This document shows, one piece after another, positions 1-10,592 of a stretch of DNA of 64,000 nt; position 1 is the first letter of the stretch; every line of letters starts with the position of its first letter. The notes under the pieces were generated by a model. That model was not told the DNA's origin, made no database searches, and saw nothing but the letters and a program-made list of their open reading frames with translations. This DNA comes from Cannabis sativa (taxonomy: Eukaryota > Streptophyta > Magnoliopsida > Rosales > Cannabaceae): the NCBI RefSeq assembly GCF_029168945.1, contig NC_083605.1, positions 37,833,280-37,897,279 on the forward strand, given 5' to 3'. A program made the translations under genes and the position numbers.

Positions 1-570
1 TCATTTTGGTGAAAGCTGTAGGTTTTGATTATTTGATCAAACCTTTTGTTCCAAGAGCAAGAGGACTGCTTAAGTCCATAAATGGACCTATTGAGCTTGT
101 AAACTTTTAGAATTTTAATTTATACTAAAACTTGAAATAAACAAAACATTGTCCAAATTCAAAAATTTGTTATGAAACTTGAGGTGAGCTTTTCCTGTAG
201 CTTGGATCGACACCAATTTTTCATTACCAACATTAAGCTTCAACTCATTGTGACTTAAATACTCTTATGTTCCAAGTAGCTGCAATGAAGAGCAAACATG
301 GTTAGTAGATCCAAAATTAACAATCCAAATGGTTTGTCATTCTCTAAAACACATCATTCAAAATGTCTCTTCTGTCCATAGTGAGAACATAAAAAATGTG
401 CTTGCTTAATTATTCTTTAATTGTTCTTATTCCTTGTTCAATCTCTTGTTCAAGGGTAACTGGTTAAGTAGAAGAACTTTCCCCAATCTTTTCAACTGAG
501 CCTAAAGTTGTAGTATTGTTAGAGGATTCTTTCTCAATATTCTCAGTTCTTCCTTTGTCATGGTTTGAAG
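1..570 (-). pseudogene. Copia-2 gag-pol remnant, left piece
   Basis: On the minus strand this is a decayed Ty1/copia polyprotein. Reading leftward from 570 there is a broken zinc-knuckle-like stretch (about 360-420). A protease-like segment follows at about 298-335 and reads WIVNFGSTNHV, where the homologous copia-1 site reads WIVDSGSTNHV, so the catalytic Asp and the next Ser are replaced. A GAG-pre-integrase start follows to about 125. The sequence then jumps directly to a reverse transcriptase segment at 1-110 (SIYGLKQSSCSWNKRFDQ), so all of integrase and the front of RT are deleted. The piece is cut at 570 by copia-1, and the element continues at 14180. It is non-functional. The copia assignment is firm; exact domain limits are approximate. 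Confidence 0.85.
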
Positions 571-2478
571 TGTTGGGTTTTATGCCCTAAATAAAACTCC
601 ATTTCAATGAAATCCATTTTATTCAACATCAATAAAGAAACAAAAGTATTTTTCATTCATTTGTGTATGTTTTAGTTCAACTTATCAATTGCTTGTCTAT
701 TTGATTTATAAATTCATCTGAAACCCTTTTCACATACTTGATCCTGTTTATTGTGTTGTCAACACATTGGAAAGTAAACATGACTATGTGAATCAAGATT
801 CCTAGATTTATCAGAACACGGGGTTTTACTGATATGACAATCTACAACAGAGTTTACTTGCATTTGGAGAAATGCTATGTTCTTTCCAGAGCATTGGTTA
901 AAGTAAAGCTCAGGTTGGGTGCATGGAGTATGCATCGGAAGGGACCAATATTGAACTTTGACATATATTTTATTAAACTTACCGTAATATATATTCAAGT
1001 CAATATCGCCTAGTTGATCCTAGATCAAATGATCTTAATCCTGATATGATTAGGTTCAATCTCAAGAGTGTTATTCGTGTTCTTTGATTTGTTAGTTAAG
1101 CCTACTTTTGGGTCAGGGTGATACGTACATTTTGGGAACACGGTAGTGCAATTGAGTGGGAGCGCTAACATAAATATAGAATCTATAGCTTCTATCTGAC
1201 GAATAGAAAGTAAAGGATGATTTCCTTCGAGCTTGACCAAACAAAAATAAATGGTTGAGTACTCATTTCACATAGCTGAAATATCATTTATATGGGGTTA
1301 AGTGTTTTAAGGATAAAATACATTGTAGGGTGTTACGGTAATCTAATCCCTTTACAGTGTAGATCATTCATATAGAGGATCATTGATCAAATTAGGATTA
1401 TAATAATGGATAACTAATGACGTGTCTATATGGTGGAACATATAGAGCGTTCTATATACTGAGAGTGCAATTCTAAGTTCTATGCGTGGATTCAACGAAG
1501 AATTAATAAGTCAGTGAATTTAGGTTATAAATTCTTGATCTGGTTATAGGAAGCTCGGTTATATAGACCCATGGTCCCCCCACTAGTTGAGACAATATTA
1601 CTTGTAAGACTCATTTAATTGGTTTTGATTAATCAATTATAATTCTCAAATTAGACTATGTCTATTTGTGAATTTTTCACTAAGTAAGGACGAAATTGTA
1701 AAGAAAGAGTTTTTAGGGCATATTTGTTAATTAAGATACTTTGTATGGTTCAATTAATAAATATGATAAATGACAATATTATTTAATAATTATTTATAGT
1801 TATTAAATAGTTAGAATTGGCATTTAAATGGTTGAATTTGAGAATTGGCATTTTTGAGAAACTAAGATGAAGAATTGATAAAACTACAAAATTTGCAAAA
1901 GTGAGGCCCAAATCCATATAGCCTTGGCCGTCCACTTTTATAGGAAATATCATCTGATATTTTCATTATTTTAATGCCAAATAATTCAAGCCTAACCCTA
2001 TGTGGTATGCTATAAATAGATAGTGAAGGCTTCAGGAAATTTACACATTCACATCATGTTTCCTTCAAGTAAAAAACTTGAGCCTTCTCTCTTTAAACCT
2101 AGCCGCCACCTTTACCCTCTTCTTCCTCATTGTAAATTTTGAACCTCTTAGTGGTAGAGTAGTGCCCACATACAGCAAGTGATACCTCAATCATAGTGAG
2201 GAAGATCGTGAAGAAAGACATTCAACAAGAAGGAGATTCAACACTAAAGAAAGCAGAGAAAGAGATCCAGGTTCAGATCTCGATAATACTCTACGACAGA
2301 AAGGATACAAGGGTTAGAGATCTGAATGAAAGAGACATATTATTCCGCTGCACCCAACGTAAGGTTTCTCATACAATATATGTGTTTAATTTTATAATCG
2401 TTTTAGAAGTTTATATTTAGGGTGTTAATCAACATACTAGTGAGTAGATCTAAGATCCTGGTAAACTAATTTCCAACA
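571..2478 (+). repeat. Copia-1 5' LTR
   Basis: This 1908-bp LTR begins TGTTGGGTTTTATGCCC and ends AATTTCCAACA, giving the usual TG...CA ends. It is followed by a tRNA-primer site. It is homologous along its length to 12266-14179, to the solo LTR at 7603-9494 and to the minus-strand LTR at 17949-19750. Divergence from the 3' LTR is visible throughout, so the insertion is not recent. Confidence 0.95.
2011..2019 (+). promoter_or_regulatory. TATA box of copia-1 5' LTR
   Basis: TATAAATAG lies about 470 bp before the LTR end. The same sequence recurs at 13711 in the 3' LTR and on the minus strand at 18405-18413 in copia-4. In the solo LTR it is TATAAGTAG (9031). The expected transcription start, about 30 bp downstream in the AGGAAATTTACAC region, would mark the U3/R border; that position is inferred. 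Confidence 0.7.
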
Positions 2479-2480
2479 AC

Positions 2481-2492
2481 TAGTATCAGAGC
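2481..2492 (+). other. Copia-1 primer-binding site (initiator Met tRNA)
   Basis: TAGTATCAGAGC starts two bases after the LTR. It differs at one base from TGGTATCAGAGC, the site complementary to the 3' end of plant initiator-methionine tRNA that the other elements in this window carry. Confidence 0.9.
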
Positions 2493-2805
2493 CATGGTAA
2501 TTGATTTTCTTGCTAGAAATTTGGAGTTTAAACGATTTGTTTGTGTTTTGGATGGTATCATGTTGTTTTGTGTGTTGTATGATGATTGATTGATGTTTGT
2601 GAATTTTCGTGAAAAATAATTGAATATCTATTTCTGGAATTATTTTTATTGGATAGTTTGGAAAAAATTAAGCAATTTACTTTTTTACAGAACTCAATTT
2701 CGATTTTATTTGAATTAGTTATGATTTTTTCAAAATCAGAAAAATATCGGGATGGTGTCACTACACCACGTGGCGCATGAGGGGCTTCCCTCGGACAGCA
2801 CGCGC

Positions 2806-2934
2806 TCAGACACGGTTTCGTGTCTGAAACTGAGGCTTGCGCACGCGGAGAGGCTGCATGCAGCCTCCTGCGCCGACATCTCTCGGTCAGATCCTCCCCT
2901 GCACGCCCATGGACAGTATGCATTGCATACTGTC
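2806..2934. repeat. GC-rich hairpin cluster in copia-1 leader
   Basis: Three inverted repeats lie close together. A 9-bp perfect stem with loop GTTT spans 2806-2827. A 16-bp perfect palindrome, AGGCTGCATGCAGCCT, spans 2851-2866. Perfect 11-bp arms around one base span 2912-2934. They sit a few hundred bases downstream of the primer site, where LTR elements often carry RNA dimerisation or packaging structures; that role is inferred. Confidence 0.75.
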
Positions 2935-4980
2935 TGTATAGCTTGCAAATTTTTTCGTTTTCTTCGATTTTTCATGATATTTCATGGAATTAACTTCCAA
3001 TTTTTTGTGTAGTTTTGTATTTGGATTTTTACTTTTCAATTTTCAATCTAATATTAGAAATAAATTAATTTGAATTTTTAAATTTAATTTTAGATATTAG
3101 TGTAATTTGAATTTGAAAACAAGTAAAAATCTATCTTTTTTGCTTGATTTTATATCTTACCTTTAAATTTGATTATTTTATCTTATTTTTAAATTTAAAG
3201 GTCAGATATTAAATATTTTTTAAATTAAATTTTATTTAAATTATTTGACCTTATTTAAATTTAAAATAAGATTACTATAATCATGTAATTTTAAATAGAA
3301 GTAAGATATTTTGCTAACTTTTAAATTTTGTTATTTTTTATTTAAATTAAATTATAAAATCTGAAAAATATTTATTTTTTTTATTTTATATTTAATTTAT
3401 AAAATAACTTTAAAAATTTAAAAGGTGGTTAGCAATTATTTTTGAAATGATATTTAGGTTAGTTGAAACCTATTTTTTCAAAAATTGTAGGTTTAATTTT
3501 AAATTTTTTTATTATTTTATTTTAATGAAAAACCGAATTTTGTTTTATTATTTAATTATTTTCGAACATTATTATTTAAAATTAAATAATTCCTACATCC
3601 AACTATCCAATTCATCTTGTTGCAGGAGTATGTGTTTTAGCTTGTATGTAAGTTTTATAAAATCTATTATTGCTTGATCTAAATTTCCATGGTTAACTTA
3701 TTGACAGATCTAATGATCTGATTTTAACCCATGGTTCAATTGTCAATAGGTCAAGTAAATAATTTGTAACAGGTACAATCTTCTTTAATCTGTGTATGAC
3801 CTAGCAACATGATAGGATCCATCCAAATGTGTGCCTGTGTGAGCCTATATGTTTACTTTTGTTATAGATGCATATAGGTTGTTGTTGCTAAATAAAATGT
3901 CATAGATTGATAGATTTTATTTAAGCCCATTTAGTTTTTGGGCCTATTCAATTAATAACAGTTGTTCATTTTAAGGTGAAATTCCTCTCTTTTGGGTCTT
4001 GTGTGAGAGTTGGGGGCGAATAGAAGTGGGTACGACATACTGAACCCAGCTCCCCCTCACATGAACTACCCAATTGTGAATGCCCATTTGCCTCATTTGG
4101 ATAACTGTACTAGGTTAATTAAATTAGTTTAACCTAATAAAATTAATTAGCAACATAATTAATTTTATTTATTTTGAAATTAATTTAAGAAAAACATAGT
4201 TTAATGAATTATATTCTAAGCTAAACTATATGTATTTTCTTGTGTTTAATTAAATATAAAATTATAACCAACTAGATTCTTTCTGAAGCTTAATTTAAAT
4301 TTTTCATTAAATATTCCTATTTAAGTTGAAAATTAGTTATCTCTAACTAATCAACTTAAATCTGAATATCTTTTGAATTTCAAATTTCAAAATTAAGTTG
4401 AGGAATTTTAGGAATTGGTTATTAAGATTCTTTAGATATTTTTTTAAGTTGATATTTTTTCAAATATTAACTTAAAATGGAATATAATCAAATTAAGTGG
4501 TTTTAACTTAATTTTATAGTTAATTAAATCTAATTTCAAAGATATTTAAGTTGATTTTATAGAATCTTCTAAACAACTTAAACAAGATATTTTCAAATTT
4601 GTTCCATTATTTTCGAATTTAATTTTCGAATTTAAATAATAATTGAAATTTAATTAAAGTTGTTTTTTTTAAAACCGACTTTAATTTGTAATTTTTCATT
4701 ATTATAATACGGAATAAATGGTTAAATAAAATTCATATTTTAAAATAATGAGCTTTAATCAAGAGACATTCGATCTCCATTGTTGGTTTTACATAGCTGT
4801 TGTTTTAGTGAGTAATTCTCCCTAATGGAGGAACGTTCATTACCAAGTTAGCACCGTTTAATCTCGAAAGATAAGTAGCTTTGTAAGTGTTTTATATGGT
4901 ATGGATCACCCTAATTGTGGCGACTGTATTTTACTTACAAAATATGAAACATTGGTGGAAGCTCATAAGATAGAATTGCC

Positions 4981-5117
4981 TTGACTCTCGCCTAAAGGGG
5001 ACAACGCTGAATTCCAATCTTGATCGAATAAAAGGTTGCTAGAATGATTATCATTTTAGATGAATTGACAACTCTATTCAATGGATGATGCTTTGACTTT
5101 CGCCTAAATGGGACACT
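4981..5117 (+). repeat. Leader motif, two copies
   Basis: GACTCTCGCCTAAAGGGGAC (from 4982) and GACTTTCGCCTAAATGGGAC (from about 5096) are near-identical and about 114 bp apart, just before gag. Equivalent minus-strand copies are in copia-2 (about 14605 and 14718) and near the right end of copia-4 (about 22197). Their presence in three elements suggests a conserved leader element of unknown role. Confidence 0.75.
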
Positions 5118-5247
5118 GTATCAGTTTGTTGAAAACCTTGGAAAATAAACTATGTTAGATTTAGTATTTTTATAACATATGTGATTATTTATTATTTTCT
5201 GAAATTTTGTATGAATTTATTTAAACCAAAACCTTACTTCTGTTTTA

Positions 5248-5599
5248 TTGATGTATTGTAGTGCCAATATGAATAACCCTCACCCCGATCCACTCCTAGT
5301 TAATATCTTAGCAAAAGAACTCTACAGTGTGAAAATGCATCCTGGTAGTTGCATAAACTCGCACCTGTTGATGATGAATCTGAAGTTCCAAAAGACAAAT
5401 CTACTAGGAATTGATTTATCAAAAGAACAATGGGTACAATTCATTCTTAATAGTCTTCCTCCGGAGTATAATGGATTTGTTGTATCTTACATGGTCAACA
5501 ATTTTAACTCCTCCGACATGAACAAGCTCGAAGCAGAATTAGGAGCTCATGAACTGAATCTGATTGCAATGGGACCTCCTGGGTTTGCAAATCTTAATC
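5248..5599 (+). pseudogene. Copia-1 gag, N-terminal part
   Basis: This open frame of about 117 codons encodes the front and middle of a copia Gag (UBN2-like family), including LSKEQWVQFILNSLPPEY. Gag would form the virus-like particle and package element RNA in the cytoplasm. It is homologous to the minus-strand copia-2 gag at 14180-14590. The frame appears shorter than a full copia Gag, so an internal deletion is likely. It is cut at 5600 by a gypsy LTR fragment, which supplies the stop codon. The zinc-knuckle end of gag reappears at about 7430. The ATG chosen is the first in frame, and no alternative start is better supported. Confidence 0.75.
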
Positions 5600-7392
5600 T
5601 GTAAAGCCCGCTTAGATAATTTGGAAATTATCAGTTAATTGTGATTAATTATGAAATTATTTATAGCTATTTAAATAATTTATTATACTGTTATTTATGT
5701 TATTCAGTAGCTTGCATATTTTGCATTTCCGGTGTCCGGTATTTTGGAACTCGGCGTTTGGCTCAGTAGAAATCACAACTTAGTATGTTAGTAGTTTGGG
5801 GACGAGTTTTAGACATTGGGAATGTCGGGATTGGCCGGGAATTTAGAATTTCCCAAAAATACCCCTTTAGTATGATTCTTGTGATTTTATGGTGGAGGGG
5901 CAAAATGGTCTTTTTGCCCCATTAGTGTTTTGTTTTATGTGAAATTGTTAAAGGAAAATTAAATATTTATTTATGTTTATTTGGCTGAAATGAATAGTGT
6001 ATGTGTTATATTTCATTTTCTCTTTTTATCAAAAAAATCTCTAAGTAAAGAAAAGAAAGAAAATTTCAAAGAAAAGCCTTCAAAACCTCTCTCTTTCCTT
6101 CTCATTTTCGGCTGGGTTTTGGGATTCAAAGGCTGGGTTTTTCAAGCTTGATTCAACCTATATTTGTGAATTCTTGTTTGTGGTATGTAATCTCTAACTT
6201 TTTCTCTTTAATTTCTTGAAAAAAATGATTAAAATGGTGATGCATGCTTGAGGTTTTGATGTTGTTGCTGCTGGTTATTGTTGTGGTTGTTTCTGTGTGT
6301 AAAGTGTTGAATTCAGTAGGTTTGATGAGATTGAATTGCATGCTGAAGTTCTTGTTCTAGTTGGTTAGATGTTTATGTGAAAAAGTTATGAATTTTTGAA
6401 AGAAATGGTTCAAATTGTTGCTGTGAAGTTGCTGGATATTCTTAGTTGTTTTCAGAGGCTTAATTATGCTTGATTTAGTAGATTCTAGCTTGTTTGAATG
6501 CATGATTGTGGGAATTGCTCAAGTTTGAGTTTAGAACTCAAAGCTTGAGCTTTAATGGTGATTTTTGCATCTGTGAATTCTGGGTTAGTTTGATGCCTAG
6601 GATTTGTTCTTTGGGGTATTTAGAGCAGGTCTGGAAGGTTTGGATTGATTTGGGTAAGAATTGATCAAGTTTGGAATTTTTGAAAAATTCCTGCGAGGAA
6701 CCGGAATTCCGGTTGTGCTACCGGAATTCCGGATGGGTGTCCAGTAATTCCCAGAACCGGAATTCCGGTTGGGCAACCGGTCTACCGGTTGGGGAATTTT
6801 CTGAAACCCTAGTTTTCCTCGTTTTTCTGTTTTTAGGGGTATTGCCATGCTTTTTATCGATAGGGAAACTTTTAGTTCCTAGTTTTAGTCCCCGGGAAGT
6901 GATTTAGCGTGTCACTTATAGCGTTGTGATTTTTATGGTTTAGGAGCCAGTAATCCGCCGCTCAGCTTCAGTTCCAACAGTTGACCAAGACACCCGAAAT
7001 CGAATCCGTAAGATTAGTATAACAAGATGCATATGTAGATTACATGTTTAGCGTGCATGTAGGAAGCCCGCTAGATTACATTAGTTATGTATATAGGCTT
7101 CGAACCATCCAACCCCGTCACGCTCGGTACAGTCCGGAGTATGACCAGCAGCCGGAGTATGACCGGCTCGACCGATCAGCCGACATTTGGTTGGTGGTTC
7201 AGTGCTATTGACCTATCCCGTCGGTACAGGCTGGAGTATGACCAGCAGCCGGAGTATGACCGGTTCGACCGATCAGGAGGATACTTGTCAATAGTACCGT
7301 CCCTATGAACGTTCAAAACTCAGTACCATGTTGGACATGGCAGTAGTGGCTCAGTACCATGTTGGACATGGCAGTAGTGGCTCAGTACCATG
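5600..7392 (+). repeat. Truncated gypsy LTR (gypsy-A/B family) inside copia-1 gag
   Basis: It begins TGTAAAGCCCGC exactly like the LTRs of gypsy-A and gypsy-B and follows them to the CTCAGTACCATG repeats, then stops. About the last 450 bp of the LTR are missing. No TSD is visible because the right end is deleted, perhaps with some copia-1 gag. It contains the four-palindrome cluster (6699-6790), two units of the 56-bp-class tandem repeat (7119-7277) and 2.4 units of a 31-bp repeat (7319-7392). Confidence 0.9.
6699..6790. repeat. Four-palindrome cluster in gypsy LTR fragment
   Basis: Palindromes centre on CCGGAATTCCGG three times (6699-6714, about 6719-6734, 6755-6770) and on AACCGGTCTACCGGTT (6775-6790). 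The second is imperfect in its outermost bases here but perfect in gypsy-A and gypsy-B. Confidence 0.9.
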
Positions 7393-7602
7393 AAGGCTCT
7401 AACAAAGCTGCTTCTTAAAGTACAATTATCAGACATAATCTTCTATGTTCGAATTGTAATGAAAGGGACATCAAGAAGAACGATGTCCCTGGCTTCTAAA
7501 CAATTCAAACGAAGGTAATGCTTTTGTCTTTGAATCATGTGTTTTAGAGAACGACAAAGCCACTTGGATTGTTGATTCTGGGTCTACTAACCATGTATGT
7601 TC
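7393..7602 (+). pseudogene. Copia-1 gag C-terminus and protease N-terminus
   Basis: Between two nested LTRs lies the copia-1 segment joining Gag to protease. A degenerate zinc knuckle (CSNCNERDIKKND, about 7433-7475) has lost the His and last Cys spacing of the CCHC motif. The protease active site WIVDSGSTNHVC is intact at about 7562-7602. Copia aspartic protease cleaves the polyprotein during particle maturation. The frame is broken on the left by a truncated gypsy LTR and on the right by a solo LTR, and it continues at 9495. There is no start or stop of its own. The assignment rests on the protease motif and on alignment with copia-2 at 298-420. Confidence 0.8.
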
Positions 7603-9494
7603 TGCTGGGTTTTATGCCCTAAATAAAACTCATTTCAACATAATCAGATTTACTTATTAATATAGATCAGAAATAACATTTAATATTACATGGTTCACAT
7701 GATTTATTTCATGATTATATGTACATAATGTATGAATTCATCTGAAACCCTTTTCACATACTTGATCTTGTTTATTGTGTCGTCAACACTTTGGAAAGTA
7801 AACATGACTATGTGAATAAAGTTTCCTAGATTTATCAGACACAGGGTTTTACTGATATGATAATCTACAGCAGAGTTTACTAGCATTTGGAGAAATGCTA
7901 TGGTCTTTCCAGAGCATTGGTTAAAGTAAAGCTCAGGTTGGATGCATGGAGTATGCATCGGAAGGGACCGATATTGAACTTTGACTTAGATTTATTAAAC
8001 TTACCGAAATATCTATTCAAGTCAATATCGCCTAGTTGATCCTAGATCAAATGATCTTAATCCTGTTATGATTAGGCTCACTCTCAAGAGGCTATTCGTG
8101 TTCTTTGATTTATTAGTTAAGGCTACTTTTGGATCAGGGTGATACGTACATTTTGGGAACACGGTAGTGCAATTGGGTGGGAGCGCTAACATAAACATGG
8201 AATCTATAGCTTCTATCTGGCGAATAGTAAGTAAAGGATGATCTCCTTCGAGCTTGACCAAACAAAAATAAATGGTGGAGTACTCATTTCACATAAGCTG
8301 AAATATCATTTATACGGGGTTAAGTGTTTTAAGGAGTAAATACATTGTAGGGTGTAATGGAAATCTAATCCCTTTACAGTGTAGATCATTCATATAGAGG
8401 ATCATTTTTCAAATTAGGATTACAACAATGGATAACTAATGATGTGTCTATATGGTGGAACATATAGAGCATTCTATATATTGAGAGTGCAATTCTAAGT
8501 TCCATGCGTGGATTCAACGAAGAATTAATTAGTCAGTGAATTTAGGTTATAAATTCTTGATCTGGTTATTGGAAGCTCGATTATATAGACTCATTGTCCC
8601 CCCTCTAGTTGAGATAATATATCTTGTAAGACTCATATAATTGGTTTTGATTAATCAATTATAATTCTCAAATTAGACTATGTCTATTTGTGAATTTTTC
8701 ACTAAGTAAGGGCGAAATTGTAAAGAAAGAGTTTTAGGGGCGTATTTGTTAATTATGATACTTTGTATGGTTCAATTAATAAATATGATAAATGACAATA
8801 TTATTTAATAATTATTTATAGTTATTAAATAGTTAGAATTGGCATTTAAATGGTTGAATTAGAAAATTGGTGTTTTTAAGAAAATCAGATGCAGTATAGA
8901 TAAAACTGCAAAATTGCAAAAAGTGACGCCCAAATCCACATTGCATTGCCGGCCACTTTTATAGGAATTATCCTCTAATATTTTCATTATTTTAATACCA
9001 AATAAATCAAACCTAACCCTAGTGGAATGCTATAAGTAGATAGTGAAGGCTTCAGGAAAATTACACTTAACTTCTGACTTTTCATTCAGAAAAACCTGAG
9101 CCTCTCTCTCTCTATTCTTGGCCGACCACCCTCTCTCTCTCTTCTTCCTTAAGATTTCGAAATACTTATTGATTAGAGTAGTGCCCACACACAGCAAGTG
9201 TTACCTCAATCATAGTGACGAAGATCGTGAAGAAAGACTTTCAGCAAGAAGGAGTTTCATCACTAAAGAATCAGAGAAAGAGATCCAGGTTCAGATCTTG
9301 ATAATACTCTGCGACAGAAAGGATACAAGGGTTAGAGATCTGAACGGAAGGAGTCATATTATTCCGCGGCACCCAATGTAAGGTTTACTAAACTTTATAT
9401 GTGTTTATTTCATCGTTTTAGAAAGTTCATATTTAGGATGTTAATCAACATACTTGTGAGTAGATCTAAGATCCTGGTAAAATAATTTCCAACA
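7603..9494 (+). mobile_element. Solo LTR of the copia-1 family nested in copia-1 protease
   Basis: This 1892-bp LTR begins TGCTGGGTTTTATGCCC and ends TTTCCAACA, matching the copia-1 LTRs. No internal region or second LTR accompanies it, as expected after recombination between two LTRs. Flanks are TGTTC (7598-7602) and TTCTC (9495-9499). Copia-2 has TGCTC at the equivalent site, so both are probably one-base mutants of a TGCTC duplication. The TATA box reads TATAAGTAG (9031). Confidence 0.9.
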
Positions 9495-10592
9495 TTCTCT
9501 TCATTGCAGCTGCTTGAAACTTGGGAAAATCTGCTTCTAGAAGTGTTAAAGCTTAAAGTTGGGAATGGCGAGTTAGTGTCGGTCAAAGCTAGAGGAAAAG
9601 CCCGTATCAAGTTTCAACAAAGATTTTTAATTTTAGAAAATATTTTATACTTTAGTAAAAACTTGATAAGTGTCTCATGTTTGCAAACACAATCTTATAT
9701 ATTGAATTTTTCGTGTTCTTATTGTTCAATTTCTCGTAATGGATTTCATATATGTGTTGCTCCAATGGAACAAGGACTTTATGTTTTAAGACCAATTACA
9801 CAAATCTCACTAAGTAGTGAACTTTTCAATGTAGCTAAACTTAGAAACCTTAAAAGAAAAGAGATTGATAATGATGATCAAACTTATCTATGGCATTTAC
9901 GTTTAGGTCATATAGGCTTTGATAGACTCAAAAGGCTAACCAAAGACGGTCCATTGAAAAATGTCGTCTTAGGTGAATTGCCAGTATGCGAGTCCTGCCT
10001 AGAAGGAAAAATGACCAAACGTTCTTTCTCTGCAAAGGGAGAGCCTGCCAAACAACCCCCACGGTTAGTGCATTCAGATGTTTGCGGACCCCTAAATGTC
10101 AAAGCCTGAGGTGGTTATGAGTATTTTGTCACTTTCATTGACGATTACTCTAGATATAGTTTTCTTTACCTAATGCAAAAGAAATCTGAAACATTTGAAA
10201 AGTTTCAAGAATTTTATGCTTTGGCTCAAAACCAATTAGGTAAAACATTAAAGATCTTGCGAACTGATAGGGGTGGAGAATATATGGATATGCAGTTCAA
10301 AGATCATTTAATTGAACTTGAAATTGAATCCCAATACACTGCCCCAGGCACTCCACAGCAAAATGGAGTTGCAGAAAGAAGAAATCACACTCTTTTAGAA
10401 ATGGTTAGGTCTATGCTGAGTTATTCAACTCTGTCTACGTCCTTCTGGGGATATGCTACACAGATGGCAAATGACATTTTAAATGTTGTTCCATCTAAAA
10501 CAGTCCCTAAGACACCCGTCGAACTATGGAATGGTCGTACACCTAGTTTACGCCACTATAGAATTTGGGGGTGCCCTGCTCATGCCTTGTGA
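9495..10592 (+). pseudogene. Copia-1 protease end, GAG-pre-integrase and integrase core
   Basis: One frame continues from the protease into the GAG-pre-integrase domain (LWHLRLGHIGFDRL, about 9888-9930) and the integrase catalytic core. Integrase joins element cDNA to chromosomal DNA in the nucleus. The three acidic residues are visible: HSD (10071-10079), RTDRGGEY (Asp at 10266) and GVAERRN (Glu at 10374). Two stops interrupt the frame without shifting it: TGA at 10107-10109 inside KA*GGYEYF, and TGA at 10590-10592 after CPAHAL. The block is bounded on the left by the solo LTR and runs directly into the RT segment. It is a pseudogene with an intact-looking catalytic triad. Confidence 0.88.

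Larger units (their letters stand above)
2493..5247 (+). other. Copia-1 untranslated leader
   Basis: This 2.7-kb stretch between primer site and gag is mostly very AT-rich and has no convincing reading frame. Two parts stand out: a GC-rich block at about 2750-2935 with several hairpins, and a repeated motif around 4981 and 5096. The homologous leader of copia-2 lies on the minus strand at 14591-14852 and 36558-38455, so this is a family trait and not an insertion. Short ORFs here are chance. Confidence 0.8.

Noticed and set aside
1025..1240. Antisense ORF of about 70-79 codons starting MVKLEG, present in all four copia-1-family LTRs (1025-1240, 8022-8261, 12720-12935 on minus; 19185-19424 on plus).
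   Set aside because: Most differences between the four copies change amino acids (N/D, S/T, I/M, L/P, E/K), so nothing suggests purifying selection. It is explained by shared LTR ancestry.
2752..3012. Plus- and minus-strand ORFs in the GC-rich block of the copia-1 leader.
   Set aside because: They overlap on both strands across inverted repeats and have no homologous frame in the copia-2 leader.
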